From assembly GCF_900142765.1 (NCBI RefSeq), contig NZ_FRCB01000002.1, forward strand, positions 62,001-126,000: a stretch of 64,000 bases of DNA, read 5' to 3'. Position numbers and translations under genes: made by a program. The notes below the pieces were generated by a model. That model was not told where the DNA came from, did not search any database, and worked only from the letters and a program-made list of their open reading frames with translations. Position 1 is the stretch's first letter; each line of letters opens with the position of its first letter. The stretch comes from Roseovarius litoreus (GTDB taxonomy: Bacteria; Pseudomonadota; Alphaproteobacteria; Rhodobacterales; Rhodobacteraceae). This document shows positions 34,844-43,935 of the stretch, in pieces.

Positions 34844-35362
34844 GTGACATATGGCGACGATCTGGTGATCCGCGCTGTGCGCGACAGCGACGAGGACGCG
34901 CTCTGGCCGATCCTGCGCCGGGTGATCCGCGCAGGCGAAACCTATGCGATCGATCCTGGCCTGACACGCGAGCGCGCGCTTGACCTGTGGATCCGGCAGC
35001 CTCGCGGTTGCTATGTGGCCGAACATGACGGCGAGATCGTCGGCACCTATTACATCAAGTCGAACCAGGCCGGCGGTGGGGCGCATGTCTGTAATTGCGG
35101 CTACATGACCGCTCAGGCAGCGCGCGGGCGCGGCGTGGCGCGCGCGATGTGTCTGCATTCCCAGTCCGAGGCGCGCAAACTGGGCTATCTCGCGATGCAG
35201 TTCAATCTGGTGGTCGCGACCAATACCGCCGCGATCGGCCTGTGGGACAATCTGGGATTTCGCACCATTGGCCGTTTGCCGGGAGCGTTTGCCCATCCCA
35301 AGGCCGGTTTCGTCGATGCGCTGGTCATGTACAAGTGGCTCGATGAGGGTGAGCCGGCCTGA
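34844..35362 (+). CDS. GNAT-family N-acetyltransferase
   Basis: Protein of 172 aa starting at a GTG with GGGAGGAG upstream. The acetyl-CoA loop is AQAARGRGVARAMC, followed by the usual NLVVATNTAAIGLWDNLGF block. It transfers an acetyl group to an unknown amine; several roseobacter genes of this type are annotated as phosphinothricin-like, which is only a family name. The adjacent sequence downstream is the mraZ control region. Confidence 0.87.
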   Translation: MTYGDDLVIRAVRDSDEDALWPILRRVIRAGETYAIDPGLTRERALDLWIRQPRGCYVAEHDGEIVGTYYIKSNQAGGGAHVCNCGYMTAQAARGRGVARAMCLHSQSEARKLGYLAMQFNLVVATNTAAIGLWDNLGFRTIGRLPGAFAHPKAGFVDALVMYKWLDEGEPA

Positions 35363-35408
35363 CAGGGCCGGCGACCACATGCGCGCGGGCCTGTCATCCG
35401 GGCCAGGA

Positions 35409-35474
35409 TGGGAGATGATGGGCCATGGGAAACCATGGGCCTGATCTGCGGGAAATCATGGGAGAACCTTGGGT
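35409..35474 (+). promoter_or_regulatory. MraZ-type box array 1
   Basis: TGGG(A/C) boxes at 35409, 35419, 35426 and 35436, CGGGA at 35449, TGGGA at 35459 and TGGGT at 35470. Three pairs are exactly 10 bp apart, the period known for MraZ binding (TGGGN direct repeats with 5-bp spacers). They lie upstream of mraZ, which represses its own operon in other bacteria. Confidence 0.65.
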
Positions 35475-35572
35475 AAACCCCGAATCACGGGCATTTGCGG
35501 CGTGAATCGCAGGTGATTTGCGGTGCGATGCGGCGCTCAATGGGGGCGGATTGCAAAATATTTCGGAATCTC

Positions 35573-35587
35573 CGGGAAATCGTGGGA
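35573..35587 (+). promoter_or_regulatory. MraZ-type box pair 2
   Basis: CGGGA and TGGGA 10 bp apart, just upstream of AT-rich -10-like elements (TATTTA at 35615 and TATAAA at 35622). This placement could let MraZ act on the promoter of the leader RNA. Confidence 0.5.
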
Positions 35588-35635
35588 AAAGTTTCAACAC
35601 AAGCTCGAATACCATATTTAGTATAAATTACCTTA

Positions 35636-35726
35636 GGAATAGCTAGGTTCTGCGTTTAAACCCTCGAAATAGACACATCATCTTGAGTGGGGCAGGGTGC
35701 TCACTCAAGATGATGTGCCTTTTTCC
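35636..35726 (+). ncRNA. Probable UpsM-like leader sRNA upstream of mraZ
   Basis: The region between a promoter-like stretch (about 35590-35627) and a strong terminator (35674-35722) contains no gene. In Rhodobacter sphaeroides a comparable leader RNA, UpsM, arises by premature termination in the mraZ 5' UTR. Here the terminator is present at the equivalent place. The 5' end is uncertain: it may lie further upstream, which would give an RNA nearer 200 nt. Confidence 0.5.
35674..35722 (+). terminator. Strong intrinsic terminator in the mraZ leader
   Basis: A perfect 16-bp stem (CACATCATCTTGAGTG with CACTCAAGATGATGTG), 12-nt loop, then CCTTTTT. It lies 325 bp upstream of the mraZ start and 311 bp after the previous gene, so it must end a leader transcript rather than the upstream gene. 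Confidence 0.9.
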
Positions 35727-35743
35727 CTCAAAAAGTTATTGAT

Positions 35744-35768
35744 TTCCATGAATTCCCATGGCATCCCT
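35744..35768 (-). promoter_or_regulatory. MraZ-type box array 3 (minus strand)
   Basis: On the minus strand AGGGA, TGGGA and TGGAA occur at exact 10-bp spacing. The array lies after the terminator and 279 bp before mraZ. The segment 35769-36046 beyond it is leader sequence without a supported gene. Confidence 0.5.
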
Positions 35769-36046
35769 TAACTCACGATGAGGACGGGAAATCAGGGGCG
35801 GACAAAAGACCCCGAACAAAAAATCCCAAGTCAGGTTTCATACAGGCCCCGCTTTCATCGAAACACGAGATCCGGCGCGCGGGCGAGCAGACATCCCCCC
35901 AGGTGGCGCGCGCAGTCGGACACCCCGCAAGTCGGGACGAGGGCGGCGGATTGGGCAGTGGCAGCAGCTCAATCCGTCGTTTCGTTTCAGGGGGCTTCAA
36001 GACCCGGGCGAGACATTCGGGGGACATCAGAGAGGCGGACGGGACA

Positions 36047-36550
36047 GTGGTTCGCAGGTTCAGAGGCGAGAGCCAGCACAAGGTGGACAGCAAGGGCAGG
36101 GTGTCGATCCCGGCCTCGTTTCGCCGTGTGCTCGAAGCGTCCGACCCCAACTGGACCGAAGGTCTGAACCCCGAGCTGGTCATCGTCTATGGCGATCACC
36201 GCCGCAATTATCTCGAATGCTACACGATGGAGGCGATCGCCGAGGTGGACGCCAAGATCGACGCGCTGCCGCGCGGCTCGATGGAGCGCAGGATGCTGCA
36301 GCGTCTTTTCCATGGGCAGTCCTATCCCACCAATGTCGACGAAACGGGCCGGCTCGTGCTGCCCGCCAAGCTGCGCCAGAAAATCGCGCTCGACACCGAG
36401 GCGTTTTTCATCGCCGCGGGCGACACGTTCCAGATCTGGAAGCCCGAGACCTACGAGTCCGAAGAACTGGCGCGCACCGAACAATGGCTCGAAGAGCTGC
36501 CCGAGGATGTCGATCCGCTGTCCTTCCTGGACGGTCCGCAAGGGGCGTGA
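36047..36550 (+). CDS. mraZ: Division/cell-wall cluster regulator MraZ
   Basis: Protein of 167 aa with two SpoVT/AbrB-like halves (FRGESQHKVDSKGRVSIPASFR and YPTNVDETGRLVLPAKLRQKI). It binds repeated TGGGN boxes and represses the dcw cluster. The GTG start at 36047 is chosen because the domain begins a few residues later and family members start here. It overlaps nothing and is followed by rsmH after 3 bp. The boxes at 35409-35474, 35573 and 35744 are probable targets. Confidence 0.94.
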   Translation: MVRRFRGESQHKVDSKGRVSIPASFRRVLEASDPNWTEGLNPELVIVYGDHRRNYLECYTMEAIAEVDAKIDALPRGSMERRMLQRLFHGQSYPTNVDETGRLVLPAKLRQKIALDTEAFFIAAGDTFQIWKPETYESEELARTEQWLEELPEDVDPLSFLDGPQGA

Positions 36551-36553
36551 CGG

Positions 36554-37549
36554 ATGGCTGCCGCTGCCCAAGCCCCCGATTCTTCCGCCCCGCATATCCC
36601 CGTTCTGTTGCGCCCGCTCCTCGAGGCGGTGGCCCCGATCGAGGGCGTCTGGATCGACGGCACGCTCGGTGCCGGCGGCTATGCCCGCGCGCTGCTCGAG
36701 GCCGGGGCGCAAACCGTGATCGGCGTGGACCGCGATCCGCTCGCACTTGAAATGGCCGCGCTCTGGGGTGCGGCCTATGGCGACCGTCTCGTGCTGGTGC
36801 AGGACACATTCTCGAACATGGATGCCCATGCGTCCGAGGTCGATGGCGTGGTGCTGGATCTGGGCGTCTCATCGATGCAGCTTGACCGCGCCGAGCGGGG
36901 GTTTTCCTTCATGAAGGACGGCCCGCTCGATATGCGCATGAGCCAACAGGGGCCGTCCGCCGCCGATCTGGTCAATACCGCCGATGAGGGTGAATTGGCC
37001 GATATCCTTTATCTTTATGGCGAAGAGCGCGCCAGCCGCCGGATTGCGCGGGCCATCCTGCGCGAGCGTGCCTCGGGTGATATCGACACGACGCTGCATC
37101 TGGCGCGGATCATCGAATCCTGCCTGCCGCGGCCCAAGCCCGGGCAGGTCCATCCCGCCACCCGCAGCTTTCAGGCGTTGCGCATCGCGGTGAACGATGA
37201 ATTCGGTGAACTGGTCGCCGGGCTGGAGGCGGCCGAACGCGCGCTCAAACCCGGCGGCAAGCTTGCGGTGGTCACCTTTCATTCGATCGAGGACCGGATG
37301 GTGAAGCGCTTTCTTCAGGCCAAATCCGCAGGTGGCGGAGGCGGCAGCCGCCACGCGCCCGCCATGCGCCCCGAACCGGCCGAATTCGATGTCTCGCAGC
37401 GCAAGGCCATCGGCCCGGACAAGACCGAACTGGCGGAAAATCCGCGCTCGCGCAGCGCCAAGCTGCGGGTCGCCATCCGCACCGATGCGGCGGCCACGCC
37501 CGCTGATCGCAAAGCTATCGGGATGCCATTGCTCAAGGGGAAACGTTGA
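36554..37549 (+). CDS. rsmH: 16S rRNA (cytosine-1402-N4) methyltransferase
   Basis: Protein of 331 aa with the SAM-binding motif [30 protein letters not shown] and [16 protein letters not shown], and [21 protein letters not shown] near the C-terminus. It methylates C1402 in the ribosomal P site. It is encoded between mraZ and ftsL as in most bacteria, and its stop overlaps the ftsL start (TGATG). Confidence 0.97.
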   Translation: MAAAAQAPDSSAPHIPVLLRPLLEAVAPIEGVWIDGTLGAGGYARALLEAGAQTVIGVDRDPLALEMAALWGAAYGDRLVLVQDTFSNMDAHASEVDGVVLDLGVSSMQLDRAERGFSFMKDGPLDMRMSQQGPSAADLVNTADEGELADILYLYGEERASRRIARAILRERASGDIDTTLHLARIIESCLPRPKPGQVHPATRSFQALRIAVNDEFGELVAGLEAAERALKPGGKLAVVTFHSIEDRMVKRFLQAKSAGGGGGSRHAPAMRPEPAEFDVSQRKAIGPDKTELAENPRSRSAKLRVAIRTDAAATPADRKAIGMPLLKGKR

Positions 37550-37896
37550 TGCGCAGCCTGTATTTCATTCTGACTGCACTGTCGGTGATCGGCCTTGCCT
37601 TCTGGGCCTATCACGAGAATTACGAAACCCAGGAGGCGCTGTCCGAGGCCGAGGATCTACAGACCCAGATCAGCGATGCCCGCCAGCGCCTGCGCGTTCT
37701 CAATGCCGAATGGGCCTATCTCAACCGGCCCGATCGTCTGCGCGAACTGGCCGAGATCAATTTCGACCGGCTGGGTCTTTTGCCGCTGCAGCCCAATCAA
37801 TTCGGCCGGATCGATCAGGTGGCCTTCCCTCCCGACGACACCCTGTTGCCGATCCTTGACCCGATCGAAGTCTCCGAAACCGAGGCCCACCCATGA
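37549..37896 (+). CDS. ftsL: Cell division protein FtsL
   Basis: Protein of 115 aa. One N-terminal membrane helix (residues 4-22) and a periplasmic coiled coil (ALSEAEDLQTQISDARQRLR). It joins FtsB and FtsQ in the divisome and recruits FtsW and FtsI. The sequence is poorly conserved in all bacteria; the call rests on topology, length and position between rsmH and ftsI. Both junctions overlap by one or four bases. Confidence 0.9.
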   Translation: MRSLYFILTALSVIGLAFWAYHENYETQEALSEAEDLQTQISDARQRLRVLNAEWAYLNRPDRLRELAEINFDRLGLLPLQPNQFGRIDQVAFPPDDTLLPILDPIEVSETEAHP

Positions 37897-39677
37897 TCCG
37901 CACGCCGCTTCGTCCGCTCGCCCGCATTCTGGAGGCCCGCTCGAAAGGAGAAAATCCCGACGCGATCGAGCGCGAGAATATCCGCATCCGCCATGAACAG
38001 ATGCGCGACCGCGCGCGCAAGCGCGCCGAGGGGCGGCTGTTCGTTCTGGGCATCATTTTCACCTTGTCCTTCGTCCTGATCGGCGGGCGGATGGGCGTTC
38101 TGGCCAATAGCGAACCGACCGAGCCGCGCAGCTCGGTCGCGGGGGCGCAGATCGTCGCGCAGCGCGCCGATATCGTCGACCGGAAGGGGCGTATCCTCGC
38201 CACCAATTTCGAAACCCACAGCCTTTATGCCCAACCCGAACAACTCGTCGATCCCGAGCGCGCGGCCGACGAGCTGGTGCGCATCTTCCCGGATCTGGAT
38301 CGCGAAAGGCTGGTCAAGGACTTCACCGGCAAGCGCAAGTTCTTGTGGATCAAGCGAAAAATCAGCCCCGAACAGAAGCAGGCCGTGCATGATATCGGCG
38401 AGCCGGGACTTTTGTTCGGCCCGCGCGAGATGCGGCTTTATCCCAACGGGCGGCTGGCCTCGCATGTTCTGGGCGGCGCCAGTTTCGGGCGTGAAGGCGT
38501 GCATGCCGCCGAAGTCATCGGCGTGGCCGGCATCGAAAAGGAATTCGACACCCGTCTGCGCGACCCGGCCCAAAGCCACGAACCGCTGCGGCTGTCGCTT
38601 GATCTGTCGGTGCAGGCGGCGGTCGAGCGCGTGCTCTATGGCGGCATGAAGCTGATGAATGCCAAGGGCGCCACGGCGATCCTGATGGAGGTCAAGACCG
38701 GCGAAATCGTCGCCGTGGCCTCGCTGCCCGATTTCGATCCCAACGACCGGCCGCGCCCGCCCACCGAAGGCGATCCGACCGACAGCCCGCTCTTCAACCG
38801 CGCGGTGCAGGGCGTCTACGAGTTGGGCTCGACGCTCAAGATCTTCACCGTGGCGCAGGCGCTCGATATGGGGCTCGTCAACGCGAACACCATCATCGAC
38901 ACCAAGGGTCCGCTTCGCTGGGGCAAGCACCGGATCAGCGATTTCCGGAATTACGGCAACGAAATGAGCGTCACCAAGGTGATCGTGAAATCCTCGAATA
39001 TCGGCACTGCCCGGATCGCCCAGATGATCGGCGGCGAGCGTCAGAAGGCATTCCTCAAGGATCTCGGCTTTCTCGATCCGCCCCCCGTCGAGATCGTGGA
39101 GGCCGATGGCGCGCAGCCGCTTTTACCGCGCAACTGGTCCGAACTTTCGACCATGACGATTTCCTATGGCCACGGCATCTCGACCAGCCCCATGCATCTG
39201 GCGGCGGGCTATGCGACGCTGGCCAATGGCGGGCGCAAGGTCACCCCGACGCTCTTGCACGGGACCACGACCGAACCCGGCCCGCAGGTCATCTCGGAGC
39301 AGACCGCGCGCGTCTCGATGGACATGCTGCGCAAGGTGGTCACCGAAGGCACCGCCAGCTTCGGCGAAGTGCCCGGCTATGCGGTGGGCGGCAAGACCGG
39401 CACCGCCGACAAGCCCAAGGCGCGCGGCGGCGGCTATTACGAAGACAAGGTGCTCGCCACCTTCGCCAGCGTCTTTCCGGCGCATGACCCGGAATATGTC
39501 CTCGTGGTCACGCTGGACGAACCCGTAGAGACCTCGGGCGACGAGCCGCGCCGCACCGCAGGCTGGACAGCCGTGCCTGTCGCGGCTGAAATCATCCGTC
39601 GTGTGGCGCCTCTTCTGGGGCTCAGACCGCAGATTGAACCCGGCGAACTGGCTGGTATAACGCTCACATCGAATTAA
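37893..39677 (+). CDS. ftsI: Peptidoglycan transpeptidase FtsI (PBP3)
   Basis: Protein of 594 aa. One membrane helix (about residues 48-68), a PBP dimer domain (RADIVDRKGRILATNFETHS), and the transpeptidase domain with catalytic Ser313 and Lys316 (GSTLK), S367-S368-N369 and K501-T-G. It crosslinks septal peptidoglycan. Its start overlaps ftsL by 4 bp (ATGA). Confidence 0.97.
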   Translation: MIRTPLRPLARILEARSKGENPDAIERENIRIRHEQMRDRARKRAEGRLFVLGIIFTLSFVLIGGRMGVLANSEPTEPRSSVAGAQIVAQRADIVDRKGRILATNFETHSLYAQPEQLVDPERAADELVRIFPDLDRERLVKDFTGKRKFLWIKRKISPEQKQAVHDIGEPGLLFGPREMRLYPNGRLASHVLGGASFGREGVHAAEVIGVAGIEKEFDTRLRDPAQSHEPLRLSLDLSVQAAVERVLYGGMKLMNAKGATAILMEVKTGEIVAVASLPDFDPNDRPRPPTEGDPTDSPLFNRAVQGVYELGSTLKIFTVAQALDMGLVNANTIIDTKGPLRWGKHRISDFRNYGNEMSVTKVIVKSSNIGTARIAQMIGGERQKAFLKDLGFLDPPPVEIVEADGAQPLLPRNWSELSTMTISYGHGISTSPMHLAAGYATLANGGRKVTPTLLHGTTTEPGPQVISEQTARVSMDMLRKVVTEGTASFGEVPGYAVGGKTGTADKPKARGGGYYEDKVLATFASVFPAHDPEYVLVVTLDEPVETSGDEPRRTAGWTAVPVAAEIIRRVAPLLGLRPQIEPGELAGITLTSN

Positions 39678-39695
39678 GCCGGAACGCGGGGCGAC

Positions 39696-41201
39696 ATGGT
39701 GGCGGGGCAGCGCAAATCACTGACGGATCTTGGCCTGACCGCTCAGGGCGGGCGGCGCGCCGACATCACCGGGCTTGCCGTGGACAGCCGGCAGGTGCGC
39801 GACGGCACGCTCTTCGCGGCCCTTCCCGGCACCCGCGTGCATGGCGCGGAATTCATCCAGTATGCCTTGCGCATGGGGGCCGCCGCGATCCTGACCGATG
39901 CGCAAGGCGCGCGGATCGCCGCCGATGTGCTGGCTGAAAGCGACGCCGCCCTGATCGTTGCCGAAGACCCTCGCCAGACCCTGGCCTATACCGCCGCTCT
40001 CTGGTTCGGCGCGCAGCCCGAGATCATGGTCGGCGTGACCGGCACCAACGGCAAGACCTCGGTCGCCAGCTTCTGCCGCCAGATCTGGAGCGAGCTTGGC
40101 CATCACGCGGTCAATATCGGCACCACCGGCGTCGAAGGCGCCTATGAGGCGCCGCTGGCCCATACCACGCCCGAACCGATCACCCTGCACCGCGTTCTGG
40201 CAGACTGCGCGGCCGCAGGTATCACCCATGCCGCGATGGAGGCGTCGTCGCACGGGTTGGAACAGCGCCGGCTGGACGGGGTGCGTCTGGTTGCGGCGGG
40301 CTTCAGCAATTTCAGTCAGGATCACCTCGATTATCACGCCAGTTTCGACGCGTATTTCGCCGCCAAGGCCGGGCTCTTTGCCCGTGTCCTGCCCGAAGAC
40401 GGTGTGGCCGTGATCAATATCGACGACCCCAAAGGCCCCGCCATGGCCGAGATCGCCCGCGCCCGCGGGCAGGATCTGATCACCGTCGGGCGCAAGCCGG
40501 GCAGTGATCTGCACATTCAGGCGCAGCGTTTTGCCCCCACCGGGCAGGATCTGCGCTTTGAATGGAAGGGCCGCGCCCATCAGATCCGGCTCAACCTGAT
40601 GGGCGGGTTTCAGGGGGAAAACGTGGCGCTCGCCGCAGGCCTCGTGATCGCGGCCGGGTCTGATCCGGACAGGGTGTTCGACACCCTGCGCCATATGAAA
40701 ACCGTGCGTGGCCGGATGCAACTCGCGGCCACCCGCCGCAACGGTGCTGCGGTATTCGTGGACTACGCCCATACGCCGGATGCGATTTCCACCGCCCTGA
40801 GCGCCCTGCGCCCGCATGTGATGGGCCGTCTTGTGGCGATCATCGGCGCAGGCGGCGATCGGGACACCGCCAAGCGACCGCTGATGGGGGCGGCTGCTGC
40901 TGAAAACGCCGATCTGGTCATCGTGACCGATGACAACCCGCGCAGCGAAGACCCCGCCGCGATCCGCGCCGCCGTCATGGCCGGCGTGCGCGACGCAGGC
41001 GGCTCTGATTGGGCGACCGATGTGGGCGACCGCGCCGAGGCGATCCTTCGTGGCGTCGACATGCTGGGGCCGGGGGACGCGCTTCTGATCTGCGGCAAGG
41101 GCCATGAAACCGGGCAGATCGTCGGCGATGATGTCTTTCCCTTCGATGATTGCGAACAGGCCAGCGTCGCGGTCTCGGCGCTTGACGGGGGGCTGGCATG
41201 A
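39696..41201 (+). CDS. murE: UDP-MurNAc-tripeptide synthetase (meso-DAP adding)
   Basis: Protein of 501 aa. The Mur-ligase ATP site is GVTGTNGKTSVASF, and the DNPRSEDP motif (TDDNPRSEDPAAI) marks meso-diaminopimelate as the added amino acid. A cytoplasmic step in peptidoglycan precursor synthesis. The start at 39696 follows ftsI by 18 bp, and its stop overlaps murF by 4 bp. Confidence 0.97.
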   Translation: MVAGQRKSLTDLGLTAQGGRRADITGLAVDSRQVRDGTLFAALPGTRVHGAEFIQYALRMGAAAILTDAQGARIAADVLAESDAALIVAEDPRQTLAYTAALWFGAQPEIMVGVTGTNGKTSVASFCRQIWSELGHHAVNIGTTGVEGAYEAPLAHTTPEPITLHRVLADCAAAGITHAAMEASSHGLEQRRLDGVRLVAAGFSNFSQDHLDYHASFDAYFAAKAGLFARVLPEDGVAVINIDDPKGPAMAEIARARGQDLITVGRKPGSDLHIQAQRFAPTGQDLRFEWKGRAHQIRLNLMGGFQGENVALAAGLVIAAGSDPDRVFDTLRHMKTVRGRMQLAATRRNGAAVFVDYAHTPDAISTALSALRPHVMGRLVAIIGAGGDRDTAKRPLMGAAAAENADLVIVTDDNPRSEDPAAIRAAVMAGVRDAGGSDWATDVGDRAEAILRGVDMLGPGDALLICGKGHETGQIVGDDVFPFDDCEQASVAVSALDGGLA

Positions 41202-42637
41202 CGCTCTGGACCGCAGCCGAGGCCGCACGCGCCACCGGCGGGCGCGCATCGACCGACTGGGAGGCAACCGGCGTCTCGATAGACACCCGCACGCTCAGGC
41301 CCGGTGATCTATTCGTGGCGCTCAAGGCGGCGCGTGACGGGCATGACTTCGTGGCTCAGGCGCTCGACAACGGCGCCGCCGCGGCCTTGGTCAGCCATGT
41401 GCCGCCCGGTGTCGATGCCACACGCGCGCCGCTGCTGATCGTCGATGACGTGCAGACCGCGCTCGAGGCGATGGGCCGCGCCGCCCGGGCGCGCACGCAG
41501 GCGCGCGTCGTCGCGATCACCGGCTCGGTCGGCAAGACCTCGACCAAGGAGATGCTGCGCGACGTGCTCTCGTCGCATGGCCGCACCCATGCCGCCGAAG
41601 CCAGCTACAACAACCATTGGGGCGTGCCTTTGACATTGGCGCGGATGCCCGCCGACACCCAATTCGCGGTGATCGAGATCGGCATGAACCACCCCGGCGA
41701 GATTGCGCCGCTGTCGCGCATGGCGCGCCCGCATGTGGCGATGGTCACCACCGTGGCGCCCGCCCACCTGGCGGCCTTCGAAAGCCTCGAGGGGATCGCG
41801 CGCGAAAAGGCCTCGATCTTCGAAGGGCTCGAAGAGGGGGGGACCGCCGTCTATAATGGCGATCTTGCCGTCAGCCCGATCCTCGCCGACACCGCCGCGC
41901 GCCATGCCGCGCATCTGCTGTCCTTCGGCGAAAGCCCCGCCATGCATCACCGCGTCACGCGCATCACGCTCAAGAACGCCTGCACCGTGGCCGAGGGGCG
42001 GGCGTGGCGCAGTCCGGTGCTGTTCAAGATCATGGTTCCGGGGCGGCATTTCGCGGTCAACGCCATGGGCGTGCTGGCGGTGACCCATGCGCTTGGCCTT
42101 GACCGCGCCAAGGTCGTCACATCGCTTGGCCAGTGGCAGCCGGGATCAGGGCGCGGTGCGCGCGAGCGGATCGTTCTCGACATCGTCGATGCGCATGTGG
42201 TGGTCGAACTGATCGACGACAGCTACAACGCCAACCCCGCCTCGCTTGGCGCCGCCCTCGAAGTGCTGGCCGCCGCCGTACCCAGCAACGACATGGGACG
42301 GGTCTCCAAGGGACGGCGCATCGCCTATCTGGGCGACATGAAAGAGCTTGGTCGCACCGAAGCGGCGCTGCATGCCGCCTTGGCCGAGCATCCCGCGATG
42401 GCGCTGATTGACCGGGTGCATTGCGTAGGCCCGTTGATGCGCCACCTCTGGGAGGCGCTGCCCGACGGCAAACGTGGCCGCTGGACCGAAACCGCCGACG
42501 AGATGGCTGCAAATGTGGCGCGTGATCTGGATGCCGGCGATGTCGTGCTTGCCAAGGGGTCGCTTTCCATGGGATTGGCCCGGGTCGTTGCCGCGATCCG
42601 CAAGATGGGTCGTGCCTCGGCCTCCACGGACGTGTAA
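41198..42637 (+). CDS. murF: UDP-MurNAc-pentapeptide synthetase
   Basis: Protein of 479 aa. N-terminal substrate domain with [23 protein letters not shown] site [14 protein letters not shown], and the Asn/Asp-rich C-terminal part ([20 protein letters not shown]). It adds D-Ala-D-Ala to the UDP-MurNAc-tripeptide. Overlap with murE indicates coupled translation; mraY follows after 10 bp. Confidence 0.97.
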   Translation: MTLWTAAEAARATGGRASTDWEATGVSIDTRTLRPGDLFVALKAARDGHDFVAQALDNGAAAALVSHVPPGVDATRAPLLIVDDVQTALEAMGRAARARTQARVVAITGSVGKTSTKEMLRDVLSSHGRTHAAEASYNNHWGVPLTLARMPADTQFAVIEIGMNHPGEIAPLSRMARPHVAMVTTVAPAHLAAFESLEGIAREKASIFEGLEEGGTAVYNGDLAVSPILADTAARHAAHLLSFGESPAMHHRVTRITLKNACTVAEGRAWRSPVLFKIMVPGRHFAVNAMGVLAVTHALGLDRAKVVTSLGQWQPGSGRGARERIVLDIVDAHVVVELIDDSYNANPASLGAALEVLAAAVPSNDMGRVSKGRRIAYLGDMKELGRTEAALHAALAEHPAMALIDRVHCVGPLMRHLWEALPDGKRGRWTETADEMAANVARDLDAGDVVLAKGSLSMGLARVVAAIRKMGRASASTDV

Positions 42638-42647
42638 GGATGGTACT

Positions 42648-43730
42648 ATGCTTTTCTGGTTGACCGAGCTTTCGGATGGCGGGGATTTCTTCAACCTCTT
42701 CCGCTATATCACGTTCCGTGCAGGCGGCGCGTTCCTGACCGCGCTGTTTTTCGGCTTCCTCTTCGGTCCGCCCCTGATCAACGTGTTGCGCAAGCGGCAG
42801 GGCAAGGGCCAGCCGATCCGCGCCGACGGTCCCGAAACGCATCTGGCCAAATCGGGCACGCCCACCATGGGCGGTCTGCTGATCGTGGGCGCTCTGGTCA
42901 CGTCCACGCTGTTATGGGCACGGCTAGATAACGCTTATGTCTGGATCGTGCTCTTCGTGACCCTGTCTTTCGCCGCGATCGGCTTCTGGGACGATTACGC
43001 CAAGGTGTCCAAGCAGAATGTGACCGGCGTGCCGGGGCGGCTTCGGCTGGCGCTCGGCTTCCTGATCGCGGCGGTCGCTGCGGTCTGGGCCGCGTGGTAT
43101 CACCCGCCCGAGCTGCAATATCAACTGGCCTTGCCGGTGTTCAAGGATGTGCTGATCAATCTTAGCTGGTTCTTCATTCCCTTTGCCATGTTCGTGATCG
43201 TCGGCTCCGCCAATGCCGTGAACCTGACCGATGGTCTGGACGGGCTGGCCATCATGCCGGTGATGATCGCCGGCGGCGCGCTCGGCATCATCGCCTATGC
43301 GGTGGGCCGGGTGGATTTCACCGAATATCTCGATGTGCATTACGTGCCCGGGACCGGCGAGATCCTGATCTTCGCGGCGGGGCTGTTCGGCGGCGGGCTT
43401 GGCTTTTTGTGGTATAACGCCCCCCCGGCGGCGGTGTTCATGGGCGATACCGGATCGCTGGCCCTTGGCGGCGCGCTCGGCGCGATTGCCGTGGCCACCA
43501 AGCACGAGATCGTTCTGGGCATCATCGGCGGTCTGTTCGTGGTCGAGGCGCTGAGCGTGATCGTTCAGGTGCTCTATTTCAAGCGAACCGGCAAGCGGGT
43601 GTTCCTGATGGCGCCGATCCATCATCACTACGAAAAGAAGGGCTGGGCCGAGCCGCAGATCGTCATCCGCTTCTGGATCATCGCGCTGATCCTCGCGATG
43701 ATCGGACTGGCGACCCTCAAGGTGCGCTGA
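42648..43730 (+). CDS. mraY: Phospho-MurNAc-pentapeptide translocase
   Basis: Protein of 360 aa, ten helices. Conserved blocks: [50 protein letters not shown] and [14 protein letters not shown], which carry the catalytic Asp and His residues. It transfers phospho-MurNAc-pentapeptide to undecaprenyl phosphate (lipid I) in the inner membrane. The start at 42648 has AAGGATGGTACT upstream. Confidence 0.97.
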   Translation: MLFWLTELSDGGDFFNLFRYITFRAGGAFLTALFFGFLFGPPLINVLRKRQGKGQPIRADGPETHLAKSGTPTMGGLLIVGALVTSTLLWARLDNAYVWIVLFVTLSFAAIGFWDDYAKVSKQNVTGVPGRLRLALGFLIAAVAAVWAAWYHPPELQYQLALPVFKDVLINLSWFFIPFAMFVIVGSANAVNLTDGLDGLAIMPVMIAGGALGIIAYAVGRVDFTEYLDVHYVPGTGEILIFAAGLFGGGLGFLWYNAPPAAVFMGDTGSLALGGALGAIAVATKHEIVLGIIGGLFVVEALSVIVQVLYFKRTGKRVFLMAPIHHHYEKKGWAEPQIVIRFWIIALILAMIGLATLKVR

Positions 43731-43764
43731 CCGGGGTGGAATGCGGTCCTGTGCCGCCTCTTCG

Positions 43765-43852
43765 GCACCGACCTTCGCACCGACCTTCGCACCGACCTTC
43801 GCACCGACCTTCGCACCGACGCAATACCGACGTTATACCGACGTGATACCGA
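43765..43852 (+). repeat. Tandem 12-bp and 11-bp repeats before murD
   Basis: The 12-bp unit GCACCGACCTTC is present 4.7 times at 43765-43820. It is followed by two and a half copies of an 11-bp relative (ATACCGACGTT/G, 43824-43851). All share ACCGAC. The plus-strand frame is open through the array into murD, but the real start is at 43936. Such arrays change copy number by slippage, so they may vary between strains. Confidence 0.8.
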
Positions 43853-43935
43853 AGGCCGAAAACGGCCCCCAAAGCCGCTTGCACAGCCCGGCCCGAGGGG
43901 GCAATCTGCGCGCCGATGACAGCAAGGGAACAGCC

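Noticed and set aside
35769..36046. Possible coding extension upstream of mraZ
   Set aside because: The frame is open, but MraZ proteins start a few residues before the FRGE block. The region is better explained as leader.
37815..41267. Long minus-strand frames across ftsI and murE
   Set aside because: Complements of clearly identified genes.
43741..43935. N-terminal extension of MurD through the tandem repeat
   Set aside because: The family start is at 43936 with a good ribosome site, and TFAP repeats are not found in MurD proteins. Kept only as a remote possibility in the findings.
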